A stretch of DNA of 64,000 nt from Erwinia piriflorinigrans CFBP 5888 (GTDB lineage Bacteria > Pseudomonadota > Gammaproteobacteria > Enterobacterales > Enterobacteriaceae). The position numbers and the translations under genes were made by a program. The notes below the pieces were generated by a model that saw only the letters and a list, made by a program, of their open reading frames with translations, did no database searches and was not told where the DNA came from. The stretch lies in contig NZ_CAHS01000016.1 in NCBI RefSeq assembly GCF_001050515.1, positions 62,001-126,000 on the forward strand. The letters are read 5' to 3'. Below, in pieces: positions 9,329-19,054 of the stretch (positions are counted from its first letter, which is position 1; each line of letters starts with the position of its first letter).

Positions 9329-9981
9329 ATCAGCGTCACCCGTTGAGCAAACTGACGACCCAGCTCCATCTCGTCCGTCGGCGCATCGGCTTTATCAAGC
9401 GCCAGTGCATAGGCCTTTACCGATGCACCGGGCTGCGGAGTCTGCAACTGGAACCGACACTGCGAGGCCAGCTCCGGCGGTAGGGTTAAATCTTTTTCAG
9501 AATCGTAATACATATCTACAAAGTAAGTTGGGTCAAAAGTGGAAAACGTGTAGCGCTGGCCTTTTAGGGGCTGCGGATGAGCCAGCGGCAAAATAAATTC
9601 CAGCACCGCCTTATGTCCCTGACGCGACAGCTGATACTGCTTAGGCATCTTGTCAAACTTGATCGGCTGCTTCTGATGCCAGAATTCGGTGAAATAGTGC
9701 TGAACGAGGACGTTGGCCATCACTTCAGCCGCCAGCTTTTTCCACACCACCGAGTCAGGTTGCGCTTTACCCGCATCATAAAGCAGGTCGGCAGAGGTGA
9801 TTTCATCCATCACCCAGCGCATTTTTAACCCGGAAAGCTGCCCTTCCTGATGGACCAGCGTAGTCTGCATAGCGATAAAACTATGCGGATGCGCCGAGAC
9901 TGCTGGCGTAGCCACAGTCACCAGCCACAGTAACCTGAGCGCCAATTTGTTATAATGTAACAAAATCAAATCCTGTTTCAA
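9319..9981 (-). CDS. DUF1007-family periplasmic protein, ZevA-like
   Basis: Up to 220 residues with an N-terminal signal peptide (hydrophobic LALRLLWLVTV, cleavage after VSA) so that the mature protein begins HPHSFI, typical of DUF1007 proteins that partner NicO transporters. The start is uncertain. The frame opens at TTG 9981 with no clear ribosome site. Further TTG codons at 9969 and 9945 are possible, and 9945 would give a compact signal peptide MALRLLWLV. The Zur-like palindrome at 9946-9964 lies inside the long version and directly ahead of the short one. Predicted role: metal handling on the periplasmic side for the downstream transporter. Confidence 0.8.
   Translation of the reverse strand: MKQDLILLHYNKLALRLLWLVTVATPAVSAHPHSFIAMQTTLVHQEGQLSGLKMRWVMDEITSADLLYDAGKAQPDSVVWKKLAAEVMANVLVQHYFTEFWHQKQPIKFDKMPKQYQLSRQGHKAVLEFILPLAHPQPLKGQRYTFSTFDPTYFVDMYYDSEKDLTLPPELASQCRFQLQTPQPGASVKAYALALDKADAPTDEMELGRQFAQRVTLICQ
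9946..9964. promoter_or_regulatory. Zur-like palindrome at the zevA-like start
   Basis: TTTGTTATAATGTAACAAA is a 7-5-7 palindrome that closely matches the core of the enterobacterial Zur box (TGTTATAnTATAACA). It overlaps the 5' end of the DUF1007 gene. If used, the gene pair is switched on in zinc shortage. Confidence 0.6.
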
Positions 9982-10100
9982 ATAATCATCGACTGTTTTT
10001 TGTGACCTGCCTTATAAGCTCTGAATAAAACCGCCCGGCCGGGTCACTGAGCCATTCGCTGAGACTATGCTTAATACATCTACCGCTACTGAGATCGCAG

Positions 10101-11369
10101 ATGACGAGTGTCTATTTACCTGAAAGTGCTGCCCTCTCCACTGCACAGCGCCGCTGCCGCCTGCTGTTAATGCTCAGCCTACCCGACCACAGCGTAACGC
10201 TGGAGTCGGTTTGCCAGATAAACGGTGTCGATCTCACCCTGGCGCGACAAGATATAGCGGAGCTGACAGCAGAAATCCAGTGCTATCATCTGATCATTGA
10301 GCCAGATGATCGGGGCCGCTTACATCTCAACGGGACGTCGCTGAATCAGCAGCTGTGCCTGCTTCACGGCTTACGCCGGGCACTGCGACAGTCTCCACAG
10401 TTTGTCGGCACCTGGTTTGTTGATGCCATCAGGCGCAGGCTAGTGACGCAGCCCGTCGATAAAGCCCTGTATGACGCACATAATCTGAGGATATTAATCC
10501 AGCACTGTTCACAGCGACTGGCACGCGAGTTTAGTGCGCGTGACCGCCATTTTCTGCAAATCTGGCTAGAGTACTCTCTTGCATGGCACTGTCAGCCGCA
10601 GTTCAGCTCACGGCAACAGCGGTGGCTGTCAGGTAAAGCGGAGTATGCACTGGCTAAAGATATTATTCGCTGTTGGCAAAAACGTGGCTATCAGGCTGAC
10701 GATCATCAGGCTATGTTACTGACTCTGCTGTTTAGCCAGCTGCATACTCCGGTAGTGAAAGGGGTGACTAGCGAAAATGAGCGCTCCCTGCTGCAGGCAG
10801 TTGAGTTTTCGATTGCGCGTTTTCAGCAAATCGCCGGTATTGATTTTCTCCATAGGCCGGGGCTTATTGCGCGCCTGTATACGCACCTGGCACAGGCGCT
10901 GGAGCGGGCGCTGTTCGCCATCGGTATCAATGACAATCTGGCAGAAAATAATGTCGCCTTAGACTATCCACGCCTGCTGCGCACCACGCGTGAGGCGATG
11001 GGCGCTTTTCAACAGCAGTACGAGGTCACGTTTTCTCATGGTGAGATGGAACTGATAGCGATTATTTTTGGTGCATGGCTGGTACAGGAAAACGCCCTGC
11101 ACGAGAAACAGGTGCTGTTGCTGACGGGTATAAATCCGCAGCTTGAACGCCATATTGAGCAGCAGTTACGTGAACTGACGCTGCTGCCGCTCAATATCAA
11201 ATATCAGGATGTTAACGACTTTCAGCGTGACAGCGCGCCGCCGGGCATTACGCTGGTCATCAGCCCATATGCCATCTCGCTTCCGCTCTATTCTCCCCCG
11301 CTGATCCACGCCGAGCTACCGTTGGGTGAGCATCAGCAGCGCGGTATCCGTGCGCTGCTGGAGTCTTAG
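10101..11369 (+). CDS. csiE: CsiE, stationary-phase-inducible PRD-domain protein
   Basis: 422 residues, close to E. coli CsiE (426). It resembles BglG/LicT-type regulators: an N-terminal helix-turn-helix-like part (LLLMLSLPDHSVTLESVCQINGVDL) followed by PTS-regulation-domain-like helices and a C-terminal region. In E. coli it is induced in stationary phase under cAMP-CRP and RpoS; its target is unknown. It lies after suhB as in E. coli, but the ZevAB-like pair is inserted between them and a defence-type gene follows it instead of hcaT. Confidence 0.9.
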   Translation: MTSVYLPESAALSTAQRRCRLLLMLSLPDHSVTLESVCQINGVDLTLARQDIAELTAEIQCYHLIIEPDDRGRLHLNGTSLNQQLCLLHGLRRALRQSPQFVGTWFVDAIRRRLVTQPVDKALYDAHNLRILIQHCSQRLAREFSARDRHFLQIWLEYSLAWHCQPQFSSRQQRWLSGKAEYALAKDIIRCWQKRGYQADDHQAMLLTLLFSQLHTPVVKGVTSENERSLLQAVEFSIARFQQIAGIDFLHRPGLIARLYTHLAQALERALFAIGINDNLAENNVALDYPRLLRTTREAMGAFQQQYEVTFSHGEMELIAIIFGAWLVQENALHEKQVLLLTGINPQLERHIEQQLRELTLLPLNIKYQDVNDFQRDSAPPGITLVISPYAISLPLYSPPLIHAELPLGEHQQRGIRALLES

Positions 11370-11749
11370 CCGGGCCATTTTGCGATCGGCATAAAATTCA
11401 GGATGCACTCCGGTATCTGCACGAGCAGTTTACGCACGGGGCAAACGGCTAACTTACTTAATGAGGTTATACTGACAAAGTGCTGGTCGTAAGGCCGGGA
11501 CTTTGCTCTGGTGCAAAAACATGGCGGTCAGTTTGCGGGAATCCCCGTTGTTTCGCGCTTTTAGAATGGTTTCTGCATCAGACATCCTTCGTCACGCGGT
11601 ATTGGTGCTATGATCTGTATCGCTCTGTCAGGACTAGAGCACCCTCAAAGTGATCGACTATTTGGTACTGTCATTTAGTCACACGGAAAGCAAACCCCTT
11701 GATAAAAGTCATTAGATAACAAAAAATCACATAAAACAAAGGATTAGAT
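11370..11749. other. intergenic region between csiE and the DUF262 gene
   Basis: About 380 bases. I see no gene. Base composition shifts to A+T-rich in the last 60 bases before the DUF262 start, consistent with the left edge of an inserted segment. I found no direct repeat or tRNA that would mark an attachment site. Confidence 0.4.
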
Positions 11750-13414
11750 GTGGCAACCAAAGCTCATACAGACCAAAAGGAACCGACGGTGCTTTTACGG
11801 CCGGAAAATGTCGACAAGAAGTATGAAGCACTATTTCTTGAAATTGATTCTGGGCAAATAAAGTTGCCTATGTTCCAGCGGGAATTTGTCTGGGACAAAG
11901 AACAGAGTGCCAAACTGATTGACAGCCTTTTGAAAGGCTACCCCATTGGGACTTTCATTTTCTGGAAGACAAGGGAAGCTCTAAGATCGGTGAAGAATAT
12001 TGGCAACCATAAATTGCCTGAAACCCCCAAGGGTGACTATGCACAATATATTTTAGATGGGCAGCAACGGATTACTTCCCTTTATGCTATTCGCAAGGGG
12101 ATTCGAATTTCAAAGGATGGGAAGGAAATCAACTACAGGGACATTTATGTGAACCTTGACTATGACTCGTCAAATGATGAACAAATTGTAACGAGCCAGA
12201 AAGACGAAAAAAAAGTTTATATCTCAGTATATGATCTTCTCAACCGGAAAATGGGAGAGTTGTTCAAGCAGTATGGTGAAGATAAATCAGAACTTATTGA
12301 AGAATATAAGACCAAGCTAACAACATACGACTTTGCCACTATCACAATCAAGGATTATCCGATAGACATCGCTTGTGATATTTTCTCCAGAATCAACACA
12401 GGCGGCAGACCTCTAACCCTCTTTGAGATCATGGTCGCCATGACCTATGATGAGGCAAAAGGTTTTGACCTGGCGTTAAAATATGAAGAACTACTCAATG
12501 GTAGTGACGAGAACGATAAGTGTTTAAGCAAGGCCAAATTTGATACGGTTCCTGCTGCTACTGTTCTTCAAGCCGTGGCAGCAATTACCGTAGACAGCAT
12601 TAGAGCCAAAGATATTCTGAAAATCCGCAGAGAGAAATTCATTGCCAATTGGGATCCTATGGTGTCTTCCATGTTCATGGCTGTGGACTTTATTAGAACT
12701 AAGCTGTATATCCCTGTTTCACAGTTACTTCCTTATGCTTCCCTGCTTGTTCCGTTTACATACTTCTTCTATAAGAATAAAAACAAGCGACCAACAGAAA
12801 TTCAGGCAAAACTCCTGAGACAGTTTTTCTATTGGGTTGGTTTGAACTGGCGATACAGCGGGTCAACCGAAACTAAAATCGCCGAAGACCTCAAGAAAAT
12901 GAATGTTATTCTTAAGGAAAAAATGCCGAAGTATTCTTCGGACGAACTTAATATATCTGCTGATGACATTGGAGAAACTTTGTTCACAGCAGGTAATTCC
13001 AATGTAAAGGCTATACTTTGCCTGCTTGCTTCCCTCAAGCCTCGAAATCTTGATGATGATAGCGATGTTATTCTTGATAATTCAAATCTGAAGATTGCCA
13101 CGAGCAGGAATTATCACCATTTCTTCCCCAGAAAGTATGTTGAGAAGAACTGCCCCTCATGGGAAGCTAATCTGATCGCCAACATAACTCTTATTGATGC
13201 CGCTTCTAACAACAAAATTAGAGCAAAAGCTCCGAGCCTTTATGTTGGTGAGCTAAAAACTGGAAACTCAAAGCTGCTATCTTCACTTCGCTCACATCTG
13301 ATTAATGGTCAGAAAAGTTTTGGCATTCAGGAAAATAACTATGAAAAATTCATTAAAAAGCGGTCTGATGCAATTGCAGAAGCGCTCAATGAGGCTTTGA
13401 ATCCTGAAATATGA
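11750..13414 (+). CDS. DUF262 / HNH-type protein (GmrSD-like, probable defence nuclease)
   Basis: 554 residues, starting GTG at 11750 with AAAGGA about 6 bases upstream. The N-terminal DUF262 domain shows MFQREFVWDKEQSAKLIDSLLKGYPIG and the diagnostic ILDGQQRITSLYAI (DGQQR at 103-107). Near the C-terminus NYHHFFPRKYV (His456-His457), followed by NITLIDAASNNKIRAKAP, looks like a His-Me finger (HNH/DUF1524) nuclease site. This architecture is that of GmrSD-type modification-dependent enzymes, where DUF262 hydrolyses a nucleotide to drive cleavage. No partner gene is next to it, so it is an orphan. The gene is clearly more A+T-rich than its neighbours, which suggests transfer. Activity against phage is inference. 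Confidence 0.75.
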   Translation: MATKAHTDQKEPTVLLRPENVDKKYEALFLEIDSGQIKLPMFQREFVWDKEQSAKLIDSLLKGYPIGTFIFWKTREALRSVKNIGNHKLPETPKGDYAQYILDGQQRITSLYAIRKGIRISKDGKEINYRDIYVNLDYDSSNDEQIVTSQKDEKKVYISVYDLLNRKMGELFKQYGEDKSELIEEYKTKLTTYDFATITIKDYPIDIACDIFSRINTGGRPLTLFEIMVAMTYDEAKGFDLALKYEELLNGSDENDKCLSKAKFDTVPAATVLQAVAAITVDSIRAKDILKIRREKFIANWDPMVSSMFMAVDFIRTKLYIPVSQLLPYASLLVPFTYFFYKNKNKRPTEIQAKLLRQFFYWVGLNWRYSGSTETKIAEDLKKMNVILKEKMPKYSSDELNISADDIGETLFTAGNSNVKAILCLLASLKPRNLDDDSDVILDNSNLKIATSRNYHHFFPRKYVEKNCPSWEANLIANITLIDAASNNKIRAKAPSLYVGELKTGNSKLLSSLRSHLINGQKSFGIQENNYEKFIKKRSDAIAEALNEALNPEI

Positions 13415-13499
13415 GGGTCAATCTCATAAAAGAGAAAGACTCGTCTCAGATTGCTGACAAGGTCCTGTCCATGAGGCAGGGACCTTGATCTAATAAGGT

Positions 13500-13637
13500 C
13501 AGAACCGAATTGACGGGATGACTCGGAGATGACTCCCCGCATAGAGCTGCGCGCCACGGTAGCCGTTCGCCAACGCAGTTGATCGGCCAGTCGGTGATGA
13601 CCGACACCACATAACGAAGATCACCTTCATGTTGCAC
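13500..13637 (-). pseudogene. remnant of an IS66-family transposase C-terminus (tentative)
   Basis: The minus-strand frame starting at 13637 reads YVVSVITDWPINCVGERLPWR within its first 30 residues. This resembles the C-terminal tail of IS66-type TnpC proteins, which end in a D-W/H-P-x-N-R-x-x-E-L-L-P-W pattern. The rest of the transposase, the companion tnpA/tnpB genes and the terminal repeats are not present. If right, an insertion sequence once sat beside the DUF262 gene. Based on pattern memory only. Confidence 0.35.
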
Positions 13638-13883
13638 AGAATGCCAATCGTTCGGACTACTCTTTATCTACCTTGTCCCGAAGTATTTTAAATCAGTACT
13701 TCGGTGTCCACACCGGGGGTATGTGCAACGCCAGAACACAGCGTTATGAACTCCTGTAGAAACCCATGTTGGTCATTTCCTCTTATCTTGTGGTGGGTAA
13801 GAGGAGATATTCCTACCCAGGATTCCTTCAGGCCAGAGCCTTACAAGCTCAATCACCAAGTGGTTTAAGACTGACAACAAAAG

Positions 13884-13912
13884 AAAAACCCCACGTAATA
13901 GCATGGGGTTTG
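13884..13912 (-). terminator. rho-independent terminator of glyA
   Basis: On the minus strand AAACCCCATG...CGTGGGGTTTTTCTTTT forms a short G+C stem with a T tract, about 50 bases past the glyA stop. Confidence 0.8.
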
Positions 13913-13963
13913 TATGTGATCTTCACGGAGGACTGATATCCCTCGTGACGAGGTAAAGCTCGC

Positions 13964-15217
<1,254 letters not shown>

Positions 15218-15552
15218 CTGCATCTCCTGACTCAACTGACTTTCGAAAGGTATGACCCGCATACGGGCTGTAATCCCCACAGTGTAAACTGTTTTCCCAC
15301 CCGTTGAATAGCTTAACGGCAGCCTTTTTACGCAAACGATTGGCCCCAGAGCCGGTAAGGCTTAGTGACACTTTATCGCAAGGATTTGCTGGCGGAATTT
15401 TCCTCATTAACCCGTTGCATGATTTTCACCGGCTGGTGTAAGCAATCAAAGAATATACCCCTGAATATAATAAGTGCATTTACAATGCATCTTTAAACAC
15501 TATAAGATGCATCTAAAATACACCTTATAATTTCCGTACGCAGGAGCCAAAA
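15218..15552. promoter_or_regulatory. glyA-hmp divergent regulatory region with two NsrR-type sites
   Basis: About 335 bases. Two copies of the 11-1-11 NsrR palindrome (consensus AAGATGCATTT-n-AAATGCATCTT) are visible upstream of hmp: 15471-15493 (TAAGTGCATTT and CAATGCATCTT) and 15504-15526 (AAGATGCATCT and AAATACACCTT). NsrR is the nitric-oxide-sensing repressor of hmp in enterobacteria, so NO induction is expected. The glyA promoter lies in the left part; I could not place MetR or PurR sites with confidence. Confidence 0.7.
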
Positions 15553-16734
15553 ATGCTGGATAGCCAAACCATTGCCATTGTTAAATCCACCCTTCCCGCC
15601 GTTGCAGAACTGGGGCCACGCCTTACTGAACATTTCTACCAACGCCTGTTCAGCCATCACCCCGAGCTGAAAGATATCTTTAATATGAGCAACCAGAGTA
15701 ACGGCAATCAACGCGTTGCGCTGTTCAATGCCATCGCGGCTTATGCCAGCAACCTGGAAAATCTTGCGGCACTTGGCCCGGCGGTGGAAAAGATCGCGCA
15801 AAAACACACCACCTTTGCTGTCAGCCCCGCCCAGTATGCCGTGGTCGGTGAGCATCTGTTGGCGACCATTGACGAGATGCTGCATCCCGGTGACGACGTT
15901 CTGACTGCCTGGGGTAATGCCTACGGCGTATTGGCCGGCGTGTTCGTACAGCGTGAAGAGCAGATTTATCAGCAGTCGGAGGCAAAAAATGGCGGCTGGC
16001 GCGGTCAGCGCGAATTTGTTATCAGTGAAGTCATTCCACAGGGCTCATTGATTAAAAGCTTTGTGCTAACGCCCGTCGACGGTCAGCCGGTAGCTGACTA
16101 TCGTCCGGGGCAGTATCTGGCACTGTGGGTGAAGGACCCATCGTTTGAAAATCAGGAAATTCGTCAATATTCCCTGACGCGTACGCCAAACGGTCGTGAT
16201 TATCGCATTGCCGTGCGTCATGAACCGGGCGGTACCCTGTCAGGCTGGCTGCATCAGCAACAGCCAGGTGCACGTTTACATCTGTCGCCACCGGCGGGTG
16301 ATTTCTTTATCGATATCGACGCACAAACGCCAGTGACGCTGATTTCCGGCGGCGTTGGTCTGACGCCGATGCTGGCGATGCTGCATAAGCTGGCACAGGA
16401 CAGACATCCCGCCTCAGTGCAATGGCTGCACGCCACGGCAAATGGCCAAACTCATGCTTTCGCGGAAGAGGTCAACGCGCTGGGGACACGGCTGCCTGCA
16501 TTCTCCCAGCAGATCTGGTATCAGCATCCTCAGGATCAGGATGAAGGGAAGTATCACCACCAGGGACTCATCAACCTGATGCCGCTGGAGTCGAGTCTTA
16601 GCGATAAAACGATGCATTATTATCTGTGTGGCCCGCTGGCGTTTATGGAAGCGGTGGAGCAGAGCCTGCTGCGGCTTGGCGCCGATAAAAACCGCATCCA
16701 CTATGAGGTGTTCGGGCCGCATAAAACCCTGTAG
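15553..16734 (+). CDS. hmp: flavohemoglobin, nitric oxide dioxygenase
   Basis: 393 residues with globin, FAD and NAD(P)H domains in order. The haem-ligating proximal histidine is His85 in KIAQKHTTF. The FAD-binding RQYSLTRTP and NAD-binding GGVGLTPMLAMLHKL follow, with YLCGPLAFMEAVEQSL near the end. It oxidises NO to nitrate in air and reduces it without oxygen, in the cytoplasm. ATG 15553 follows AGGAG. NsrR sites upstream point to NO control. It is the last backbone gene before the phosphonate cluster. Confidence 0.97.
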   Translation: MLDSQTIAIVKSTLPAVAELGPRLTEHFYQRLFSHHPELKDIFNMSNQSNGNQRVALFNAIAAYASNLENLAALGPAVEKIAQKHTTFAVSPAQYAVVGEHLLATIDEMLHPGDDVLTAWGNAYGVLAGVFVQREEQIYQQSEAKNGGWRGQREFVISEVIPQGSLIKSFVLTPVDGQPVADYRPGQYLALWVKDPSFENQEIRQYSLTRTPNGRDYRIAVRHEPGGTLSGWLHQQQPGARLHLSPPAGDFFIDIDAQTPVTLISGGVGLTPMLAMLHKLAQDRHPASVQWLHATANGQTHAFAEEVNALGTRLPAFSQQIWYQHPQDQDEGKYHHQGLINLMPLESSLSDKTMHYYLCGPLAFMEAVEQSLLRLGADKNRIHYEVFGPHKTL

Positions 16735-17896
16735 AAGATCCTGTGTTTTTCAGCAAAAGGCCAGCAGAAGCTCGTGGCGCTTCCCTGGAGCGATCAAAGA
16801 TATTAAGAACAGGTCACCAAGGCGGGAAGGTAGGGTGGCCTGTTTGAATATCGGCAACGCTATCTATTTTCTGGTGCAGGTATAAGCTCGCGAGCGTCAT
16901 TGTGGTCTTAAGCACTTGATAGGTTTATAGATAATTCATCGGGCGGCAAAATAATAAAAATACCCTCTGTAAACGTTAAGAACATTTATTTCATAATCAT
17001 TTTAAAAACCTGGAATAAGGAAACTCCGAAAATAAATCATGGTAATTTAATCAATTAAGATTAATTTTTGCAAAGCAGAGCCAACTCAAAATAAAACACC
17101 CCTTCATCACATTTTTTCAACTTGAAGATGATAACACCATCTTTTCCCCTCAAATAAAATAATATGCCACCACGTGGCCTTTTTGTTCGTTTATCAACTC
17201 TTTACACTTTAAAAAATGAACTTAACTGTCCTATTAACCACCGCAAATAAAAATGTAATACTTTATTTCAATAAACACACAAGAGAAATCACTATTGATG
17301 AAAAGAATTGCCCAGGGGATCAATTAACTCACCTAAAATCCTCTCCCCGTAAATCGGGATGAAGCGCTCTTTTTGTGGCTGATCCTTCACAAATCGCTAA
17401 TAAATGCGACTAACCCCAAAGCATAATGGGCCGTTACATCGTTAAAACTTCTGTGATGATAACCGCAAGAAAGCCATGCTAACGGTTACACTATGAAATA
17501 AGTAATTTCACTTATTAACCAGAAAAAACATTGCTAATTAGTGAAAAATCCAGTGCATAAGCCATTCCTAATAAGACAATGTTTTCTAACTACTTTATCG
17601 TCATCATTAAGAATAATTAATTTAACATCATGGGTTTTTAACTATAAATCAATTGGTTATAAAGGAAAGTGCTTCCAGTTACATTAGCATTGCAATACTG
17701 TTAAAGTTATTTTATGGTGTTTTTGGCCCGATAGTTTCGACGCAGCGTCCAGTTTTTACTTAAAGCGTGTTTTTCCAGATTGTCAGCATTACGACTTCAA
17801 TTTTTAATTTAAAAAATCCTCAGGCGGGTTTGAACAATTTTGATCACCCGCTCCAAGCTGAACAGTGAGTTTTGTCGATGACAAAAGGAATTTAAC
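16735..17896. promoter_or_regulatory. long A+T-rich leader of the phosphonate cluster
   Basis: About 1160 bases without a supported gene. The first 150 bases still have backbone composition; from about 16900 the sequence turns strongly A+T-rich with many T and A runs, a texture typical of H-NS-bound foreign DNA. The first gene of the cluster has a good ribosome site (AAAAGGAA at 17883-17890, six bases before ATG 17897). No regulator gene, integrase or tRNA lies here. The promoter must be in this stretch, but I cannot choose among several weak -10 candidates. Confidence 0.5.
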
Positions 17897-19054
17897 ATGA
17901 ATACAGATGCTATTCCCCAGCAGACAGAAATGTTCGATTTTGCATTGCCCACGCGTATTATTTTAGAGAGTGGCTGCCTGAGTAAATTGCATCATTTTTT
18001 GTCTGAGGCTGGAAAAAGAAAAGCGTTAGTTGTATTGAGTGAAGGAGCAAAAGAACGCCACTCCAGTATTGCTGAAATTTTAAACTCAAAGCGAAAAGAT
18101 CTTGAAGTAACACCTTATTTCCTGAAAAAAAACTTTAAAGCCTCAACGGATGAACTTCATGAAATAAAGTGTTACCTCGATAAAAACGACTATGACGCGA
18201 TAGTTTCAGTCGGTGGCGGCAATATTATAGACTTTGTGAAAGTCGCAGCGATCGCTCTCGACCCAAATGTCAATATCACAACCTGTGTCGGAAAGAGTTT
18301 CGATGTCGTTGAGCGCAAATTGTTCCATGTCGCCGTCCCGACCACATTCGGCACAGGCTCGGAGGTGACAAAGGGGGCGATTATTTTAGATAACCAAACA
18401 AATCAGAAAGATGGCGTGCGTGGCAATGCCATTTTCCCCGACCTGGCCATTATTGACCCGGCACTGGGTAGTACCCTTCCCGATAATGTACTCAGAGAAA
18501 CATTATTTGATAGTTTTACTCATTCTTTTGAAGCCCTGCATGCCGAAAAACGCAATCCATTGACGCGGATGCTGGCAATAAATGCGTTGAGAATGATTAG
18601 TCAGAATATTGAACGATATACGCGTAAAGAGACAGATAATACGTTTTATTATCAAGCTGCATTCAGTTCTTTACTGGGAGGCTTTTGTATCTGTCATAAC
18701 AGTACCTGTCTGCCCCATCGCTTCGAGCAGGCTTTTTCACCCTTTTACCGCCTGTCACACGGTGCTGGCCTTGCGGCAATTTATCCCGCATGGGTCGCCG
18801 CCCTGGAAAAAGAGGGCAAGATTGATCCTTTGCTTTCTCAGGTTAGCCATAACAAAACGGCAACGGAATATGTTGCTCATATTCTCAGCCAGCTCAATTT
18901 ATCAGATGCCAGTCAACGGCTTGATGAAATCACATTACCGCCCAGCTCAATGGCTGAACGCGTGACGGGAAACATTGCCAACGACCCGCTTATAAATGGC
19001 CATCACGGCGATATTGTCGTTTCTCTTCTACAGACAATTTTGGCGAAACCATAA
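17897..19054 (+). CDS. iron-dependent (group III) alcohol dehydrogenase of the phosphonate cluster
   Basis: 385 residues, Fe-ADH family. The nucleotide-binding GGGNIIDFVK (107-116) and all four metal ligands are present with family spacing: Asp205, His209, His274 and His288 (FDSFTH, LPHRFE, RLSHG). Relatives in other phosphonate pathways (PhpC, FomC) reduce phosphonoacetaldehyde to 2-hydroxyethylphosphonate. No phosphonopyruvate decarboxylase is encoded here, so a different phosphono-aldehyde, such as the product of the ArgC-like enzyme, is a more likely substrate (inference). First gene of the operon; its stop overlaps the next start (TAATG). Confidence 0.85.
   Translation: MNTDAIPQQTEMFDFALPTRIILESGCLSKLHHFLSEAGKRKALVVLSEGAKERHSSIAEILNSKRKDLEVTPYFLKKNFKASTDELHEIKCYLDKNDYDAIVSVGGGNIIDFVKVAAIALDPNVNITTCVGKSFDVVERKLFHVAVPTTFGTGSEVTKGAIILDNQTNQKDGVRGNAIFPDLAIIDPALGSTLPDNVLRETLFDSFTHSFEALHAEKRNPLTRMLAINALRMISQNIERYTRKETDNTFYYQAAFSSLLGGFCICHNSTCLPHRFEQAFSPFYRLSHGAGLAAIYPAWVAALEKEGKIDPLLSQVSHNKTATEYVAHILSQLNLSDASQRLDEITLPPSSMAERVTGNIANDPLINGHHGDIVVSLLQTILAKP

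Larger units (their letters stand above)
13415..13963. other. intergenic region with degenerate mobile DNA between the DUF262 gene and glyA
   Basis: About 550 bases. It contains a short transposase-like remnant on the minus strand (about 13500-13637), a hairpin CCGAAGTA...TACTTCGG at 13678-13704 followed by a small palindrome GGTGTCCACACC, and the glyA terminator. Nothing else recognisable. Confidence 0.5.

Noticed and set aside
13678-13704. Hairpin CCGAAGTA...TACTTCGG considered as an IS terminal repeat or attachment site
   Set aside because: No second copy or target duplication was found nearby; left as an unexplained hairpin.
16628-16885. 85-codon frame running out of hmp into the intergenic region
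   Set aside because: Begins inside hmp in another frame; low-complexity basic peptide with no family resemblance.
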